A stretch of 64,000 bases of DNA, from contig NC_088714.1 of assembly GCF_963576615.1 (NCBI RefSeq), forward strand, positions 4,650,001 to 4,714,000, given 5' to 3'. The notes beneath the pieces are model-generated. The model saw nothing but the letters and a program-made list of their open reading frames with translations, was not told where the DNA came from and did no database searches. The position numbers and the translations under genes were made by a program. How positions within the stretch are numbered: the stretch's first letter is position 1; each line of letters begins with the position of its first letter. Below, one piece after another: positions 23,800 to 33,727 of this stretch. The DNA is from Watersipora subatra. Its lineage: Eukaryota; Bryozoa; Gymnolaemata; Cheilostomatida; Watersiporidae.

Positions 23800-26063
23800 C
23801 AGTCAAACATGGATAACTCGTCCACGGATAGCTCGAAAAAATGGTTAATTCGAACATTTCCTTTGGTCCGTTCCCACGTAATGATAAATTGCTATAGATA
23901 ACTCGAATTCAACACTGTTAATTCGAACTGTTTTTTTGCCCAACAGCTACCGAAACGGTTGTTTTCGCTTTAGAAAATCACTTTATTCAAAGCCATAGAG
24001 GTAAACTTCATCTTTTCGTAATTCATAAGCGTCGTTATTACCACCATCGGCAAAATATTTTTGTCAACGACTTTTCTAAAAGTTTGGTGAAATTTGATTT
24101 ATACAGCGATACGATGAATAGCATGGGCTAGCCGGGTCACGCGCGCAAGAATTTTCGCCACGCACATACAAAACAAAAATCGCATGTTGTTTTGTATGTG
24201 CGTGGCGAAAATCTTTGAGTGCGTGACTCGGCTAACCCGTGATGAATAGTTTTCCGACGTTGATTCCGTGTTGAATCAACGTCGGAATGTTGAATGTTTA
24301 AAACGTCTTAAAAAATGTTGTAATTAAACGTATACGTTGTTTGAGCTACAAAAAACTATTCATCGTTTGACCTAAAGACACAGAATACGTGTGTACATTC
24401 AATAAGTATCTATTAAAAAAGCGTGAGTGATATAGAATGTACCGTAAAACCTCGTAAAACTTCTAATTGAACTGCCTCGGAGTGTTGCTCTTAACGAATC
24501 CCAGGTAAAGTAAAGTAATCTGCATAAACTTCAAGAAAAAACGGCAAAATTGATGGTGGGTAAAACTCCAAAAGAAAAAAATGTCTTTTCTTTTGAGAAT
24601 TTCAACAACGATCAAGTTTTGCCAATGTCAATCTGAAAAACGTCCTGGCAATAACATCACCTCAAACAACAAACCAATCTCAAGTGATAGAAAAATCTCT
24701 ATACTTTTTCATGAAAACGTTTTAAACTTTACATTAGAAGCATTTAATTTGAAACAAGCCATTTGTGCTTTTGATTTATATTATAGTTTGTATATGTACA
24801 TGTATCTACTAATAAATAAGTAAATATATGGACTTGTGACAGTGCTCTGATAACTTGAATGCTCTGATAATTCGAACACTTTTGCTCGGTCCCTTGAAGT
24901 TCGAGTTATCCATGTTTGACTGTATATGTATACCAATAATTTATATATACAGTCAAACATGGATAACTCGAACTTCAAGGGACCGAGCAAAAGTGTTCGA
25001 ATTATCAGAGCATTCAAGTTATCAGAGCACTGTCACAAGTCCATATATTTACTTATTTATTAGTAGATACATGTACATATACAAACTATAATATAAATCA
25101 AAAGCACAAATGGCTTGTTTCAAATTAAATGCTTCTAATGTAAAGTTTAAAACGTTTTCATGAAAAAGTATAGAGATTTTTCTATCACTTGAGATTGGTT
25201 TGTTGTTTGAGGTGATGTTATTGCCAGGACGTTTTTCAGATTGACATTGGCAAAACTTGATTGTTGTTGAAATGCTCAAAAGAAAAGACATTTTTTTCTT
25301 TTGGGGTTTACCCACCATCAATTTTGCCGTTTTTTCTTGAAGTTTATGCAGATTACTTTACCTGGGATTCGTTAAGAGCAACACTCCGAGGCAGTTCAAT
25401 TAGAAGTTTTACGAGGTTTTACGGTACATTCTATATCACTCACGCTTTTTTAATAGATACTTATTGAATGTACACACGTATTCTGTGTTTAGGTCAAACG
25501 ATGAATAGTTTTTGTAGCTCAGACAACGTATACGTTTAATTACAACATTTTTTAAGACGTTTTAAACATTCAACATTCCGACGTTGATTCAACACGGAAT
25601 CAACGTCGGAAAACTATTCATCACGGGTTAGCCGAGTCACGCACTCAAGGATTTTCGCCACGCACATACAAAACAACATGCGATTTTTGTTTTGTATGTG
25701 CGTGGCGAAAATTCTTGCACGCGTGACCCGGCTAGCCCGTGCTATTCATCGTATCGCTGTATAAATCAAATTTCACCAAACTTTTTGAAAAGTCGTTGAC
25801 AAAAATATTTTGCCGATGGTGGTAATAACGACGCTTATGAATTACGAAAAGATGAAGTTTACCTCTATGGCTTTGAATAAAGTGATTTTCTAAAGCGAAA
25901 ACAACCGTTTCGGTAGCTGTTGGGCAAAAAAACAGTTCGAATTAACAGTGTTGAATTCGAGTTATCTATAGCAATTTATCATTGCGTGGGAACGGACCAA
26001 AGGAAATGTTCGAATTAACCATTTTTTCGAGCTATCCGTGGACGAGTTATCCATGTTTGACTG
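23800..26063. mobile_element. Inverted dimer of the CAGTCAAAC family (2.26-kb palindrome)
   Basis: Two units of about 1.1 kb, 23800-24922 and 24950-26063, are near-perfect reverse complements around a 27-bp AT-rich spacer. Each unit begins CAGT and ends ACTG with the CAGTCAAACATGGATAACTC terminus. They share both ends with the single unit at 20203-20954 but have a different middle. That middle includes a fragment of the CCGTAAAACC family and a further hairpin. The short ORFs of one arm reappear as the same proteins on the opposite strand of the other arm, confirming the symmetry. Confidence 0.92.
24126..24242. repeat. Nested hairpin inside the left arm (mirror at 25622-25741)
   Basis: Sequence agcatgggctagccgggtca and its near complement ...gactcggctaacccgtgat flank a centre of caaaacaaaaatcgcatgtt, forming an imperfect stem of about 55 bp. 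The other arm carries the same hairpin at 25622-25741. Beside it is a smaller stem, ttccgacgttgattc / gaatcaacgtcggaa. Confidence 0.8.
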
Positions 26064-26393
26064 TATATATATATACAATGTATGTATATTTGTATATATA
26101 TACAATGTGTGTATATGTGGATATACATAGAATGTATGTATATATATACATATATATATACACATATATACACGCACACACACATATATATACATATGTA
26201 TACACATATATATACACATACTATATACATGTATACACATATACATATATGTATACATATACATATGTGTGTATACATATATATGGTATGTGTATATATA
26301 TACGCGTATACATATGTATATATATGTGTATATATGTGTGTATATATATATATGCGTATATATACATCTGTATATATATATCTGAATATTGCA
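26064..26393. repeat. (TA)n/(CA)n/(GT)n compound microsatellite
   Basis: Alternating tatatg, tacaca and gtgtat tracts run for about 330 bp between the palindrome and the Helitron-like copy C. Long open frames rich in YIYIC on both strands arise from it and are spurious. Confidence 0.95.
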
Positions 26394-26419
26394 TCTATAT
26401 ATATATTTCTCAAAGTATG

Positions 26420-26743
26420 TGTGAGTTAGTAGTCACGTGGTGCCCGCCGTTAGCTCGGAAGGGTTCGTGGGCATGCGCCACCGGACGAGTAAGAACGGCC
26501 ATGTTGTCATTGGGAATCCAAGCTCCGTTCGCGTAGCTTGTGACTCTGTGCTGTCGTAGCGAGAAAGGATTGTTAAGCGTCTTTCTGAGTCTTGGTGACT
26601 CGTGAGTAACCCTACTGGTGTAGTCTGGCACTACGGTGTTTTCTGGTAAAACGTGTAGGTGGAGTAAGGGTGACATAAGGGGAGGTTTTGGAGTGTCACG
26701 GCTGGCAGTCTGGTACTGCGTTATTTTTACTTAGTAACTTACA
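26420..26743 (+). repeat. 5' LTR
   Basis: Starts tgtgagttagtagtc and ends tagtaacttaca. It should carry the promoter; no convincing TATA box was seen. No TGG-type primer-binding site follows directly. Confidence 0.95.
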
Positions 26744-26830
26744 AGCTATTTCGGCCTATATATTTGTATTTACTTTGCCTTGTTGTTAGGTGGTGCCACT
26801 CAGCTGGGCTGAGGTGAGCACGAGCGGGCC

Positions 26831-27847
26831 ATGAGCGTGCCCGGGAGCAGCCAAAAGGCTGAGCCATCTAGCGATGGCGGAGGTTGTCAGCCACCCGAGG
26901 GCGCCACGGGCGCTGTAACAGTGCCGCTGGTTTTAGATGCCGCTTTTTTAGCGAATCTGATGAACCAGGCACGAGGGCCTATTTTAGAAAGGCTGAGCCG
27001 GCAGATGCAGCCATTTGCCGGTGATGGTGCGGTTGAGGTAACCGCATGGCTCTCGCAGTACGAGCGACTGTGTGAGTTGGAGCACATTGCTCCGTGCACG
27101 CTGATTGCGTACAAGCTCGATGGCACTGCTGCCAGAGTGCATGGGCGCATGAGGGTGGGCGACGCATCCCAGTGGGATGTCGTGAAGGCAGTTTTGACTG
27201 CCGAGTACGCCATGCCTCGACAGGAGGCATGGCGTCGCTTTGTCAGCTGTCGACTCGAATCCGGGGAGACAGTTGACGTGTACCTGGACCGCTTGGAGCG
27301 GCTCGGCGGTAGACTGGGGGTGACGCTGGAGGACCTGGTTTTTAGGACCAAGTTCTATGAAGGGCTGCCCGAGTCAGTCTACGAGTGGGCAGTTACGCAC
27401 GATCAGGCGTATACTGCTGACTTTGGTTCAGTGCTGAACCGAGTGAGGGGAAAGTTGGTTTCCCGGAGAGCTGTTGAGGGTCGCCCCTCAACAATTAGCT
27501 CGGCGGCCAGTTCTGGTAACCGGCCGGCGACTGCTTCTGGCAAGCAGTTGGGGGCTGCTTCTAGCAAGCAGCCGGGAAGCAAAGACAGTTGCTTTCGATG
27601 TGGGGGTCCACACCGGGTGAAGGACTGCCCACGTATTAAGCGGCCTTCGTCTGGTACGGGGGCGAAAAAGACCTCTTCTGGCAAGAGGGTCGGGTGTTTC
27701 CGGTGCGGCAGCACGGAGCACTTTGTACGGGATTGTCCTGTACGGCCACCGCCTGGGGCGGCGGCAGGGCTCACGGAGGATGAGCCGGGTTTTCATCAGG
27801 AGGATGCAACTCGGGGCGCCGCATCCTCTCATATGGACACCGTGTAA
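26831..27847 (+). CDS. gag: Gag polyprotein of the LTR retrotransposon
   Basis: This 338-aa frame starts at the first ATG after the 5' LTR. The N-terminal 60 residues are low in complexity; residues 60-210 resemble the retrotransposon gag (capsid-like) fold, with conserved W, Y and hydrophobic spacing such as VTAWLSQYERLCELE. A Ser/Ala/Gly-rich linker follows, then two zinc knuckles: CFRCGGPHRVKDC at 254-266 (CX2CX3HX4C, one residue short) and CFRCGSTEHFVRDC at 289-302 (canonical CX2CX4HX4C). It packages the element RNA in a virus-like particle. It ends at TAA 27845-27847 and overlaps the pol frame by 64 nt, where a -1 frameshift signal lies. Confidence 0.93.
   Translation: MSVPGSSQKAEPSSDGGGCQPPEGATGAVTVPLVLDAAFLANLMNQARGPILERLSRQMQPFAGDGAVEVTAWLSQYERLCELEHIAPCTLIAYKLDGTAARVHGRMRVGDASQWDVVKAVLTAEYAMPRQEAWRRFVSCRLESGETVDVYLDRLERLGGRLGVTLEDLVFRTKFYEGLPESVYEWAVTHDQAYTADFGSVLNRVRGKLVSRRAVEGRPSTISSAASSGNRPATASGKQLGAASSKQPGSKDSCFRCGGPHRVKDCPRIKRPSSGTGAKKTSSGKRVGCFRCGSTEHFVRDCPVRPPPGAAAGLTEDEPGFHQEDATRGAASSHMDTV
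27787..27828 (+). promoter_or_regulatory. Programmed -1 ribosomal frameshift signal (gag to pol)
   Basis: The heptamer GGGTTTT (27787-27793) is read in the gag frame as G GGT TTT, the X XXY YYZ form. A 6-nt spacer (catcag) follows. Then comes a perfect 8-bp stem, GAGGATGC at 27800-27807 pairing with GCATCCTC at 27821-27828, closing a 13-nt loop. The pol frame opens one codon upstream of the heptamer, after a TGA at 27781-27783. Slipping back one base therefore enters pol directly. Confidence 0.8.
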
Positions 27848-30800
27848 GTCAGGCTTACGAGGGGTCCCATAACATCAGGGGGACCCGAGGTGGCGTTGGC
27901 GTGACAGGGGGAGGCTGGAGGTCACATGCAAGCAGTAAGAGTGTACTGCGGGACAGTCCTTGGCTGTCCGGGGCGACTGGCGAGCCTACGACGAGCAGTC
28001 GTATGCCGGTCGTTCGAGCAATTCTGAATGGTTGCGGCTTTCAGTGTCTGGTTGACACTGGAAGCGAGAGGACTCTGGTAAGTCCACAGGTGTTGACAGG
28101 CTCAACCCGACTTAGGCCGGGCCACCCGCTGTTGACAGCGGATGGTAAGGCGTCTCATGTGAAGGGTCAGTGTCGGGTGGTCGTCGGTGTACAGGGACAC
28201 TGTTTCGGCGTTACGGCACTCGTTATGGACAAGCTGTACAATCTTGGGGTTGACTGCTTGCTGGGTGGCGACGTCATTGACCACATGGGAGGCGTCACTG
28301 TCCGTAGAGGAAGTGATGCGAAGTATTCGGTCAGGTGGGGGAAACCCTATCAGAACGGATGCTGTGGAGTACCTGCTGGGCAGGATACTGGGGCTGGCTG
28401 CGCATGCGGGGTGGCAGGGGTGGCACCGTTGTCGGGGTTGGGTGGTGATCTGGTGTCACTGCGAGTCGACGACCCCGATTTTGTTGCCACTTTTGCCCAA
28501 GGCCGATGGACCGTTAGCTGGCGGTGGTCCGGGGAATCTCCGAAAGGATTGCAGACCCGGGTCGCGGAGTACAAGTGTACTCGGGCACCTAACCTGCATG
28601 AGCGGTACTGTGCTGAAATTGAGAGCTGGATCTCAAAAGGTTGGTTGAAAAGGTGGAGTCGGCCCATTGAGGGTATTATCCCCCTTTTGGCTGTGTTCCA
28701 ACCAACGAAAGATAAAGTGCGACCAGTCATGGACTACCGTGAGCTGAACGCGTTTGTCGAGAGTCACACAGGAGGTGACGCGGTCGCTGTGTGCGGCGAG
28801 AAAGTCCGAAAGTGGAGACAGTTGCGTGGCAGACTTGGGGTAGTTGACCTCAAGTCCGCGTACCTACAAATCCATGTTTCGGAGGACCTGTGGAAATACC
28901 AGGTCGTGAAGTATAAGGGGGTCCCTTATGCGCTGACACGTTTAGGCTTCGGGCTTTCGTGTGCGCCTAGGATCATGACCAAAATCCTAGGCAAGGTTCT
29001 TTCGCTCGACGAGCGGGTTCGACGAGGGACTGACCACTATATCGACGATATAGTGGTGCAGGAGTCTGTGCTTGGCGTGGAGGAGCTGAGGAAGCACCTT
29101 GCTAAGTATGGACTGGTGACGAAAGAGCCATAGGGCCTTGATGGAGGTCGGTTGTTGGGCATTTCTCTGAAAGGAAATGCCCGTGGACATTTGCAGATGT
29201 CGAGGGGAACTGCACTCTCCGAAATTCATCTTGAGCCAGCTGGGCTGACCAAGAGAGAGCTTTTCTCGTTTTGTGGCCGACTTGTCGGTCATTACCCAGT
29301 GGCTGGGTGGTTGCGGCCCTATTGCAGCTTCTTGAAGCGGCTGGGATGCAACGGAGCCTGGGATGCCCCTGTTGAAAAGGAGGTCAGCTCGCTAGCTAGT
29401 GAGCTTTACACAAGGGTATGCCAGGAGGACCCTGTTAGGGGTCCGTGGCACGTAAGACCGGACGGTTCGGTCGTTGTGTGGACAGATGCTAGCTCTCTGG
29501 GCCTCGGTGTGGCAATCGAGGTTGATGGCAGCATTGTTGAGGATGCGTCGTGGCTGAGGAAGGAGTCAGACCATTCACACATCAATGTTGCCGAATTGGA
29601 AGCTGTGGGACGAGGTGTTAACCTGGCTATTGCGTGGGGGTTCAAGACCTTCACCTTGGCGGTTGACTCTCTCACAGTTGTCAATTGGATGTCAAATACA
29701 ATTGACGGGCGCAATCGTGTTCGCACGAAAGGTGCTGCAGAGATGCTGGTGAAGCGTCGGCTGGGGGTGATCCGTGATACGATCACCGAGTACGGCCTAT
29801 CGGTCACTATGCGTCTTGTACCTACTGTGGAAAACAAGGCGGATAGGATGACGAGGGTGCCCAAGAAGTGGCTCGGGCATCGTGGGATGAGTGGAGGCGA
29901 GGCCGAGAGCATGGCTGCTGCCATCTTCACCGGCGAGACCCTCGGGGATGCTGTGTGGGCGGCTCATTTGCCTCACCATCTGGGTGTCGAGAGAACACTG
30001 TACCTTGCTCAGCAAGTACGCAGTGACTTGACACGGGAGCAGGTCAAACGCGAGCTGGCTGGCTGTGAAGCCTGTCAGCGCGTTGACCCGGCTCCGAGAG
30101 GTGAGAACCTCGTGGAAACAGGCAGCTTGGCTGTCGAGGGGAACTGGTGCCGGGTGGCCATAGACGTGACTCACTATGGCGGCCAGGTGTTCCTGTCCAT
30201 GGTTGATTGCGGGCCGTCACGTTTCGCTATCTGGCGCCGCTTGCCAAGTGAGACGGCAGCGCACATCGTGGCTCAGTTACGCACGATCGTAATTGAGCGA
30301 GGGCCGTGTGACGAATTGTTAATGGACAATTCTATGGCGTTTAGGTCAGCAACTGTTGCACAGTTCGCTGGCGAGTGGGGGATTTCTCTGAGATTTCGTG
30401 CCGCTTACGCCCCGAGTGGCAACGGAATCGTTGAGAGGAATCACCGGACAATCAAGAGGATTGCCGAGAGGGGAAGAATTAGCCCCGAGGAGGCGACGTT
30501 CTGGTATAATGTCACGCCTCGCAAGGGTACAGATGGGGGTTCGGTACCCTCGAACAATCTGTATCGATACTATTGGCGAGTGCCTTTCGACGTCAATCTA
30601 CGCGGGTTAGATGAGGTCAGTCAAGGCAAGTTTGCTGTCGGCGATGAGGTGTGGGTGAAACCCTCGACTCCGTCGTGCACTAGGCAGTGGGCACCGGGAG
30701 TGATTACCGGAGTCGTTTCAAAGCACAACGTGTGCGTGGATGGCATGCCGAGGCATGTGAGGGATGTCCGCAAACGGCGGTTTGGCACTGACCGTAGTAG

Positions 30801-31104
30801 GGAAAACGGCATCCGTGAACTGGTCGAAGACGGCCGGCCTAATCTAGATAGATTACGCGGTTCTGCTGCTCCCCCACCGCCTCAGCTGCATCCCTGTGAG
30901 GTGGCTGAGGTCTCGGAGGGGGATGTGGAGGACGGTCCTCAGACTGCTGAGGATGAAGTTCAAAACATGGATGGTGAGCCTCAGACTGCTGGGGTTCCGT
31001 CCGGGGATTTAGATCCTGATGAACCTGAGCTTCAACCGTTAATGCTCAGGCGGTCGCAGCGAGAGCGACGGCGTCCCCAGTATTTGGATGACTATGAGGG
31101 ATAG
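27793..31104 (+). CDS. pol: Pol polyprotein (protease, RT, RNase H, integrase) with one in-frame TAG
   Basis: Pol is in the -1 frame relative to gag and has no needed start codon of its own. Domains in order are: retropepsin with VDTGS (nt about 28051); RT with MDYREL, VDLKSAYLQI (motif A) and YIDD (about 29038); RNase H with TDASS, AELEA, VDS and ENKAD; integrase with an HH-CC zinc region (CEAC) and a D, D-35-E triad (AIDVT, LMDNS, IVERN); and a C-terminal GPY/F-like region. RNase H then integrase is the Ty3/gypsy order. A TAG at 29131-29133 separates RT from RNase H in the same frame, and the frame is otherwise open to TAG 31102-31104. The residue after the stop is glycine. Either a recent nonsense change or readthrough is possible. 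Confidence 0.93.
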
Positions 31105-31123
31105 CTGGTAGCTTCTTAAAAGC

Positions 31124-31132
31124 TGGGGGAAA
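31124..31132 (+). other. Polypurine tract
   Basis: The run tgggggaaa directly abuts the 3' LTR, where plus-strand DNA synthesis of LTR elements is primed. Confidence 0.75.
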
Positions 31133-31456
31133 TGTGAGTTAGTAGTCACGTGGTGCCCGCCGTTAGCTCGGAAGGGTTCGTGGGCATGCGCCACCGGACG
31201 AGTAAGAACGGCCATGTTGTCATTGGGAATCCAAGCTCCGTTCGCGTAGCTTGTGACTCAGTGCTGTCGTAGCGAGAAAGGATTGTTAAGCGTCTTTCTG
31301 AGTCTTGGTGACTCGTGAGTAACCCTACTGGTGTAGTCTGGCACTACGGTGTTTTCTGGTAAAACGTGTAGGTGGAGTAAGGGTGACATAAGGGGAGGTT
31401 TTGGAGTGTCACGGCTGGCAGTCTGGTACTGCGTTATTTTTACTTAGTAACTTACA
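31133..31456 (+). repeat. 3' LTR
   Basis: It is identical to the 5' LTR except for A instead of T at 31260, and is followed by the GTATG target duplicate. Confidence 0.95.
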
Positions 31457-32139
31457 GTATGTGTGTGGATGTATCTGTCTGTCATTCTGGCTATAGCTAT
31501 AGCGCACGCTGATTATTTCACCAATGCAACTACGTGTTACGACGCTCCTGTTAAGAAATTTTTTTTTAAGGTTCGCTTACTATATCTGGAGTCAAAGCCA
31601 ATTCTTCTCACGCGGACAATTATATCGCCTCCGTATCGTCGTATTCAAAGTTTTGATGGATACCTTCTGGTGGAACACTAACCTTTTTTATACACACACG
31701 CTTCTATGCAGGAATTGTTATTATAAATTCTACTTATTCAGGATTTTTGTTTTGTTTTTTTCAGTTCGTATTAATTGTATCATTACCGAATAATCATTAA
31801 TTGTAATCGTAGCAAAACCGACTTAATCTAGCTATTACTTCCTAAATATTTCACATTTACATATAAATCTTTTTATAGTCGTTTTATTTTTTTCAATTTA
31901 TTTGACTTGCACGAAACATTTTCCTCGTGATATGAAGTTTAAAAGTTGTTCGACAAAGTTTGAAAACCTTTAGTTGTTTTTATTTTCTCTCTTAATTTAT
32001 TTCAATTACACAAAACACTTTTCTCATGATATGTAGTTTGAAAGTTAGAATGGCAAATGATGTTATATGTTAAATACAAATCAATTTTTTGACCCAAGAC
32101 TTTTTTTATTACCTGGGCACCGCCGAGTAGCCCAGCTAG

Positions 32140-32562
32140 GATCTGTATATATATCGCCGGCTTCACTAGCCAAACACTACTGGCTGTAGCATGAGTATAT
32201 GCTCCCTTACTTCGGTTTGGTTGAGCACTCTGTGAGAAGTGGGGGACTATTAGCCTTCGTGCATAGCTCATCACTTTTGTGATTTGAGCACTCTGGTGTC
32301 AGCGCGGTGACTTTCTTATAGTCTGTGAGGTAACTTAGTTGTTTCATGGCAGGAAGTCAAATCTCATTGGCAATGGGACTTATCTCCCTTGCTTGCTCCG
32401 AGCTGCACTGATGAGGCTTCAATAGCCAAAGCAGTACTGTCAGCACCATATATATATATACCGGTACATATAAAAATGATTTCCTCACCACGGTTAACCA
32501 ATGTAGGTGGTAATTTTTGCTCTAACTCGTGTCTCCTACCAGAGACCTGGGAGTTTGAGCAC
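32140..32562. other. Unclassified repeat-like stretch
   Basis: The motif ttgagcactc/tttgagcactc recurs three times (about 32221, 32284 and 32551) and several tRNA-like words (ctgggagtttgagc) appear. It could be a composite SINE but no second copy is in the window. No coding exon is seen. Confidence 0.25.
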
Positions 32563-32711
32563 TCGCCTCAAGATATTTATATATAAATCTATAGGATATA
32601 TCTATACGAAATATATATATTTATATATAAATATCAAGATATTTATATATAAATATATTTATATATAAATATTTATATATAAATATCTTGATATTTATAT
32701 ATACAGTATAT
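32563..32711. repeat. Palindromic AT array
   Basis: Units of atatttatatataaatat repeat and fold on themselves; two tatcaagata-type junctions mark symmetry points. Confidence 0.85.
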
Positions 32712-32900
32712 CTAGAGTGTTGGAATGGGTTTTAGTTACTTATCTTTTTCTAGGATGATGTTTTTCTACGGGGTCACAACAGGTCTGTTTTATGCTTTTG
32801 CAGAAGTATGTGCAGAAGCACGAAACAGACCTGACGTTACCCCGAAAAAACATCAACCTGGAAAAAAGATAAGTAACTTCAACCTATTCCAACACTCCAG
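32712..32900. mobile_element. Foldback MITE, copy 1
   Basis: The 189 bp form one long imperfect hairpin. The left half from ctagagtgttggaat through caggtctgttttatgctttt is complementary to the right half ending in attccaacactccag. The sequence has almost no loop. A second partial copy follows at 32981-33112. Confidence 0.8.
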
Positions 32901-32980
32901 TTATATATATAGTACAAGCATATGTATATTATTATACAATATATTTTAATATATGTATGTAGATATATATATATATATAC

Positions 32981-33112
32981 AGGTTATGACAGGTCTGTTT
33001 TGTGCTTCTGCAGAAGAGTGCAGAAGCACGAAACAGACCTGTTGTGACCTCAAAGAGAAACATCAGCCTGGGGAAATATAATTAACTTTAACCTATTCTA
33101 ACACTCTGTACG
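32981..33112. mobile_element. Foldback MITE, copy 2 (left end truncated)
   Basis: The core 32990-33041 is a hairpin of 23 pairs: caggtctgttttgtgcttct then gca pairs with tgcagaagcacgaaacagac then ctg, with one G-T wobble and a 6-nt loop. The right flank matches the right end of copy 1 (cctattctaacactct). Confidence 0.78.
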
Positions 33113-33169
33113 TTTCAGAGTGTAGAGCGGTGTTAGCAGCAGGCCTGGTAACATCAACTAAAAATGATT

Positions 33170-33560
33170 CTTGACATTCAGAAGTTGAGTAGAAGGGGAG
33201 TGGACACATATTCGTGGTCATCAAATACAGCAGCAGGTCGCTCAGCCAAATGCAGAATGCAATTTTTACCCACCCCTGTGCCTAAACTTTTACCCACATA
33301 GCCAGCGATGTACTTCAGAATGTTCCGCTTTTAGAGAATGAAAGCGATTCTATAAAAGTTTCATGCAACTCATCTATTACCACTGGTGCAGAAGATTTAT
33401 GCTTGCACCAATCAATAGCAAACAAACTCGAGGTTGAACCACAGTATGACACAACTGGAGCAACAACTTAGCAACTGCAGAAGAGGTAACCGATTGCTTA
33501 AAAAGCAATAAATTATGCAGAGCTGACCTACAACCAGAAGCAGTCAGGTTATCAGTCAGA
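33170..33560 (-). pseudogene. P-element-type transposase relic, copy 1
   Basis: Read on the minus strand, the segment near 33280-33320 encodes KYIAGYVGKSL, and the stretch above it aligns with the relic at 51650-52030. The YIAGYV-type motif is typical of the C-terminal part of P-element/THAP9-like transposases. Frames are interrupted and only about 390 bp remain. It lies immediately beyond the duplicated UPF0047 block. Confidence 0.5.
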
Positions 33561-33727
33561 TTAACTCAAAGAATTGTGTATCTTACGTATCAACACCTTC
33601 GAGGGAAGGACCTCAGTTTGCCTTCATTAGAAAGAAGGGTGACACCAACTGTCATGTTGAACAGTTAATATATACATATATTTTGGGCCAGGTCAGTGTT
33701 CTCTTTGGTAGGCATGTTTCAACACTG

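Larger units (their letters stand above)
26420..31456 (+). mobile_element. Ty3/gypsy-type LTR retrotransposon, nearly intact
   Basis: This 5037-bp element has two 324-bp LTRs (26420-26743 and 31133-31456) that differ at one site (T at 26547, A at 31260). It is flanked by a GTATG target duplication at 26415-26419 and 31457-31461. LTRs begin TG and end CA. Internally come gag with zinc knuckles, then protease, RT, RNase H and integrase, the Ty3/gypsy order; there is no env frame. Its base composition is far more GC-rich than the surroundings. A single in-frame TAG in pol is the only obvious lesion. One LTR difference implies a very recent insertion. Confidence 0.95.
26394..32139 (+). mobile_element. 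Helitron-like element, copy C, split by the LTR retrotransposon
   Basis: The left part (26394-26419) starts TCTATATATATATTTCTC. The right part resumes after the retrotransposon with gtatctgtctgtcattctgg and the family phrase ggctatagctatag. It ends ttattacctgggcaccgccg...CCCAGCTAG at 32139. Both ends match copy E at 55407-55871. Without the insert it would be about 0.7 kb. No Rep/helicase domain is present. A tRNA-like core is not evident in this copy. Confidence 0.6.

Noticed and set aside
25962-26536. Long open frames (up to 184 aa) rich in Tyr, Ile and Cys on both strands
   Set aside because: They are translations of (TA)n/(CA)n microsatellite and of palindrome arms, with no domain and equal openness on both strands.
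26887-30812. Antisense and alternate-frame ORFs over gag and pol
   Set aside because: Shadows of the GC-rich coding frames; the sense frames carry all recognised motifs.
31105-31132. Possible env gene after pol
   Set aside because: Only 28 bp separate the pol stop codon from the 3' LTR.
32131-32150. Helitron copy C ending precisely with CTAG before T
   Set aside because: The base after CTAG is G and similarity to copy D continues for a few bases, so the exact terminus is uncertain; the call is kept but lowered.
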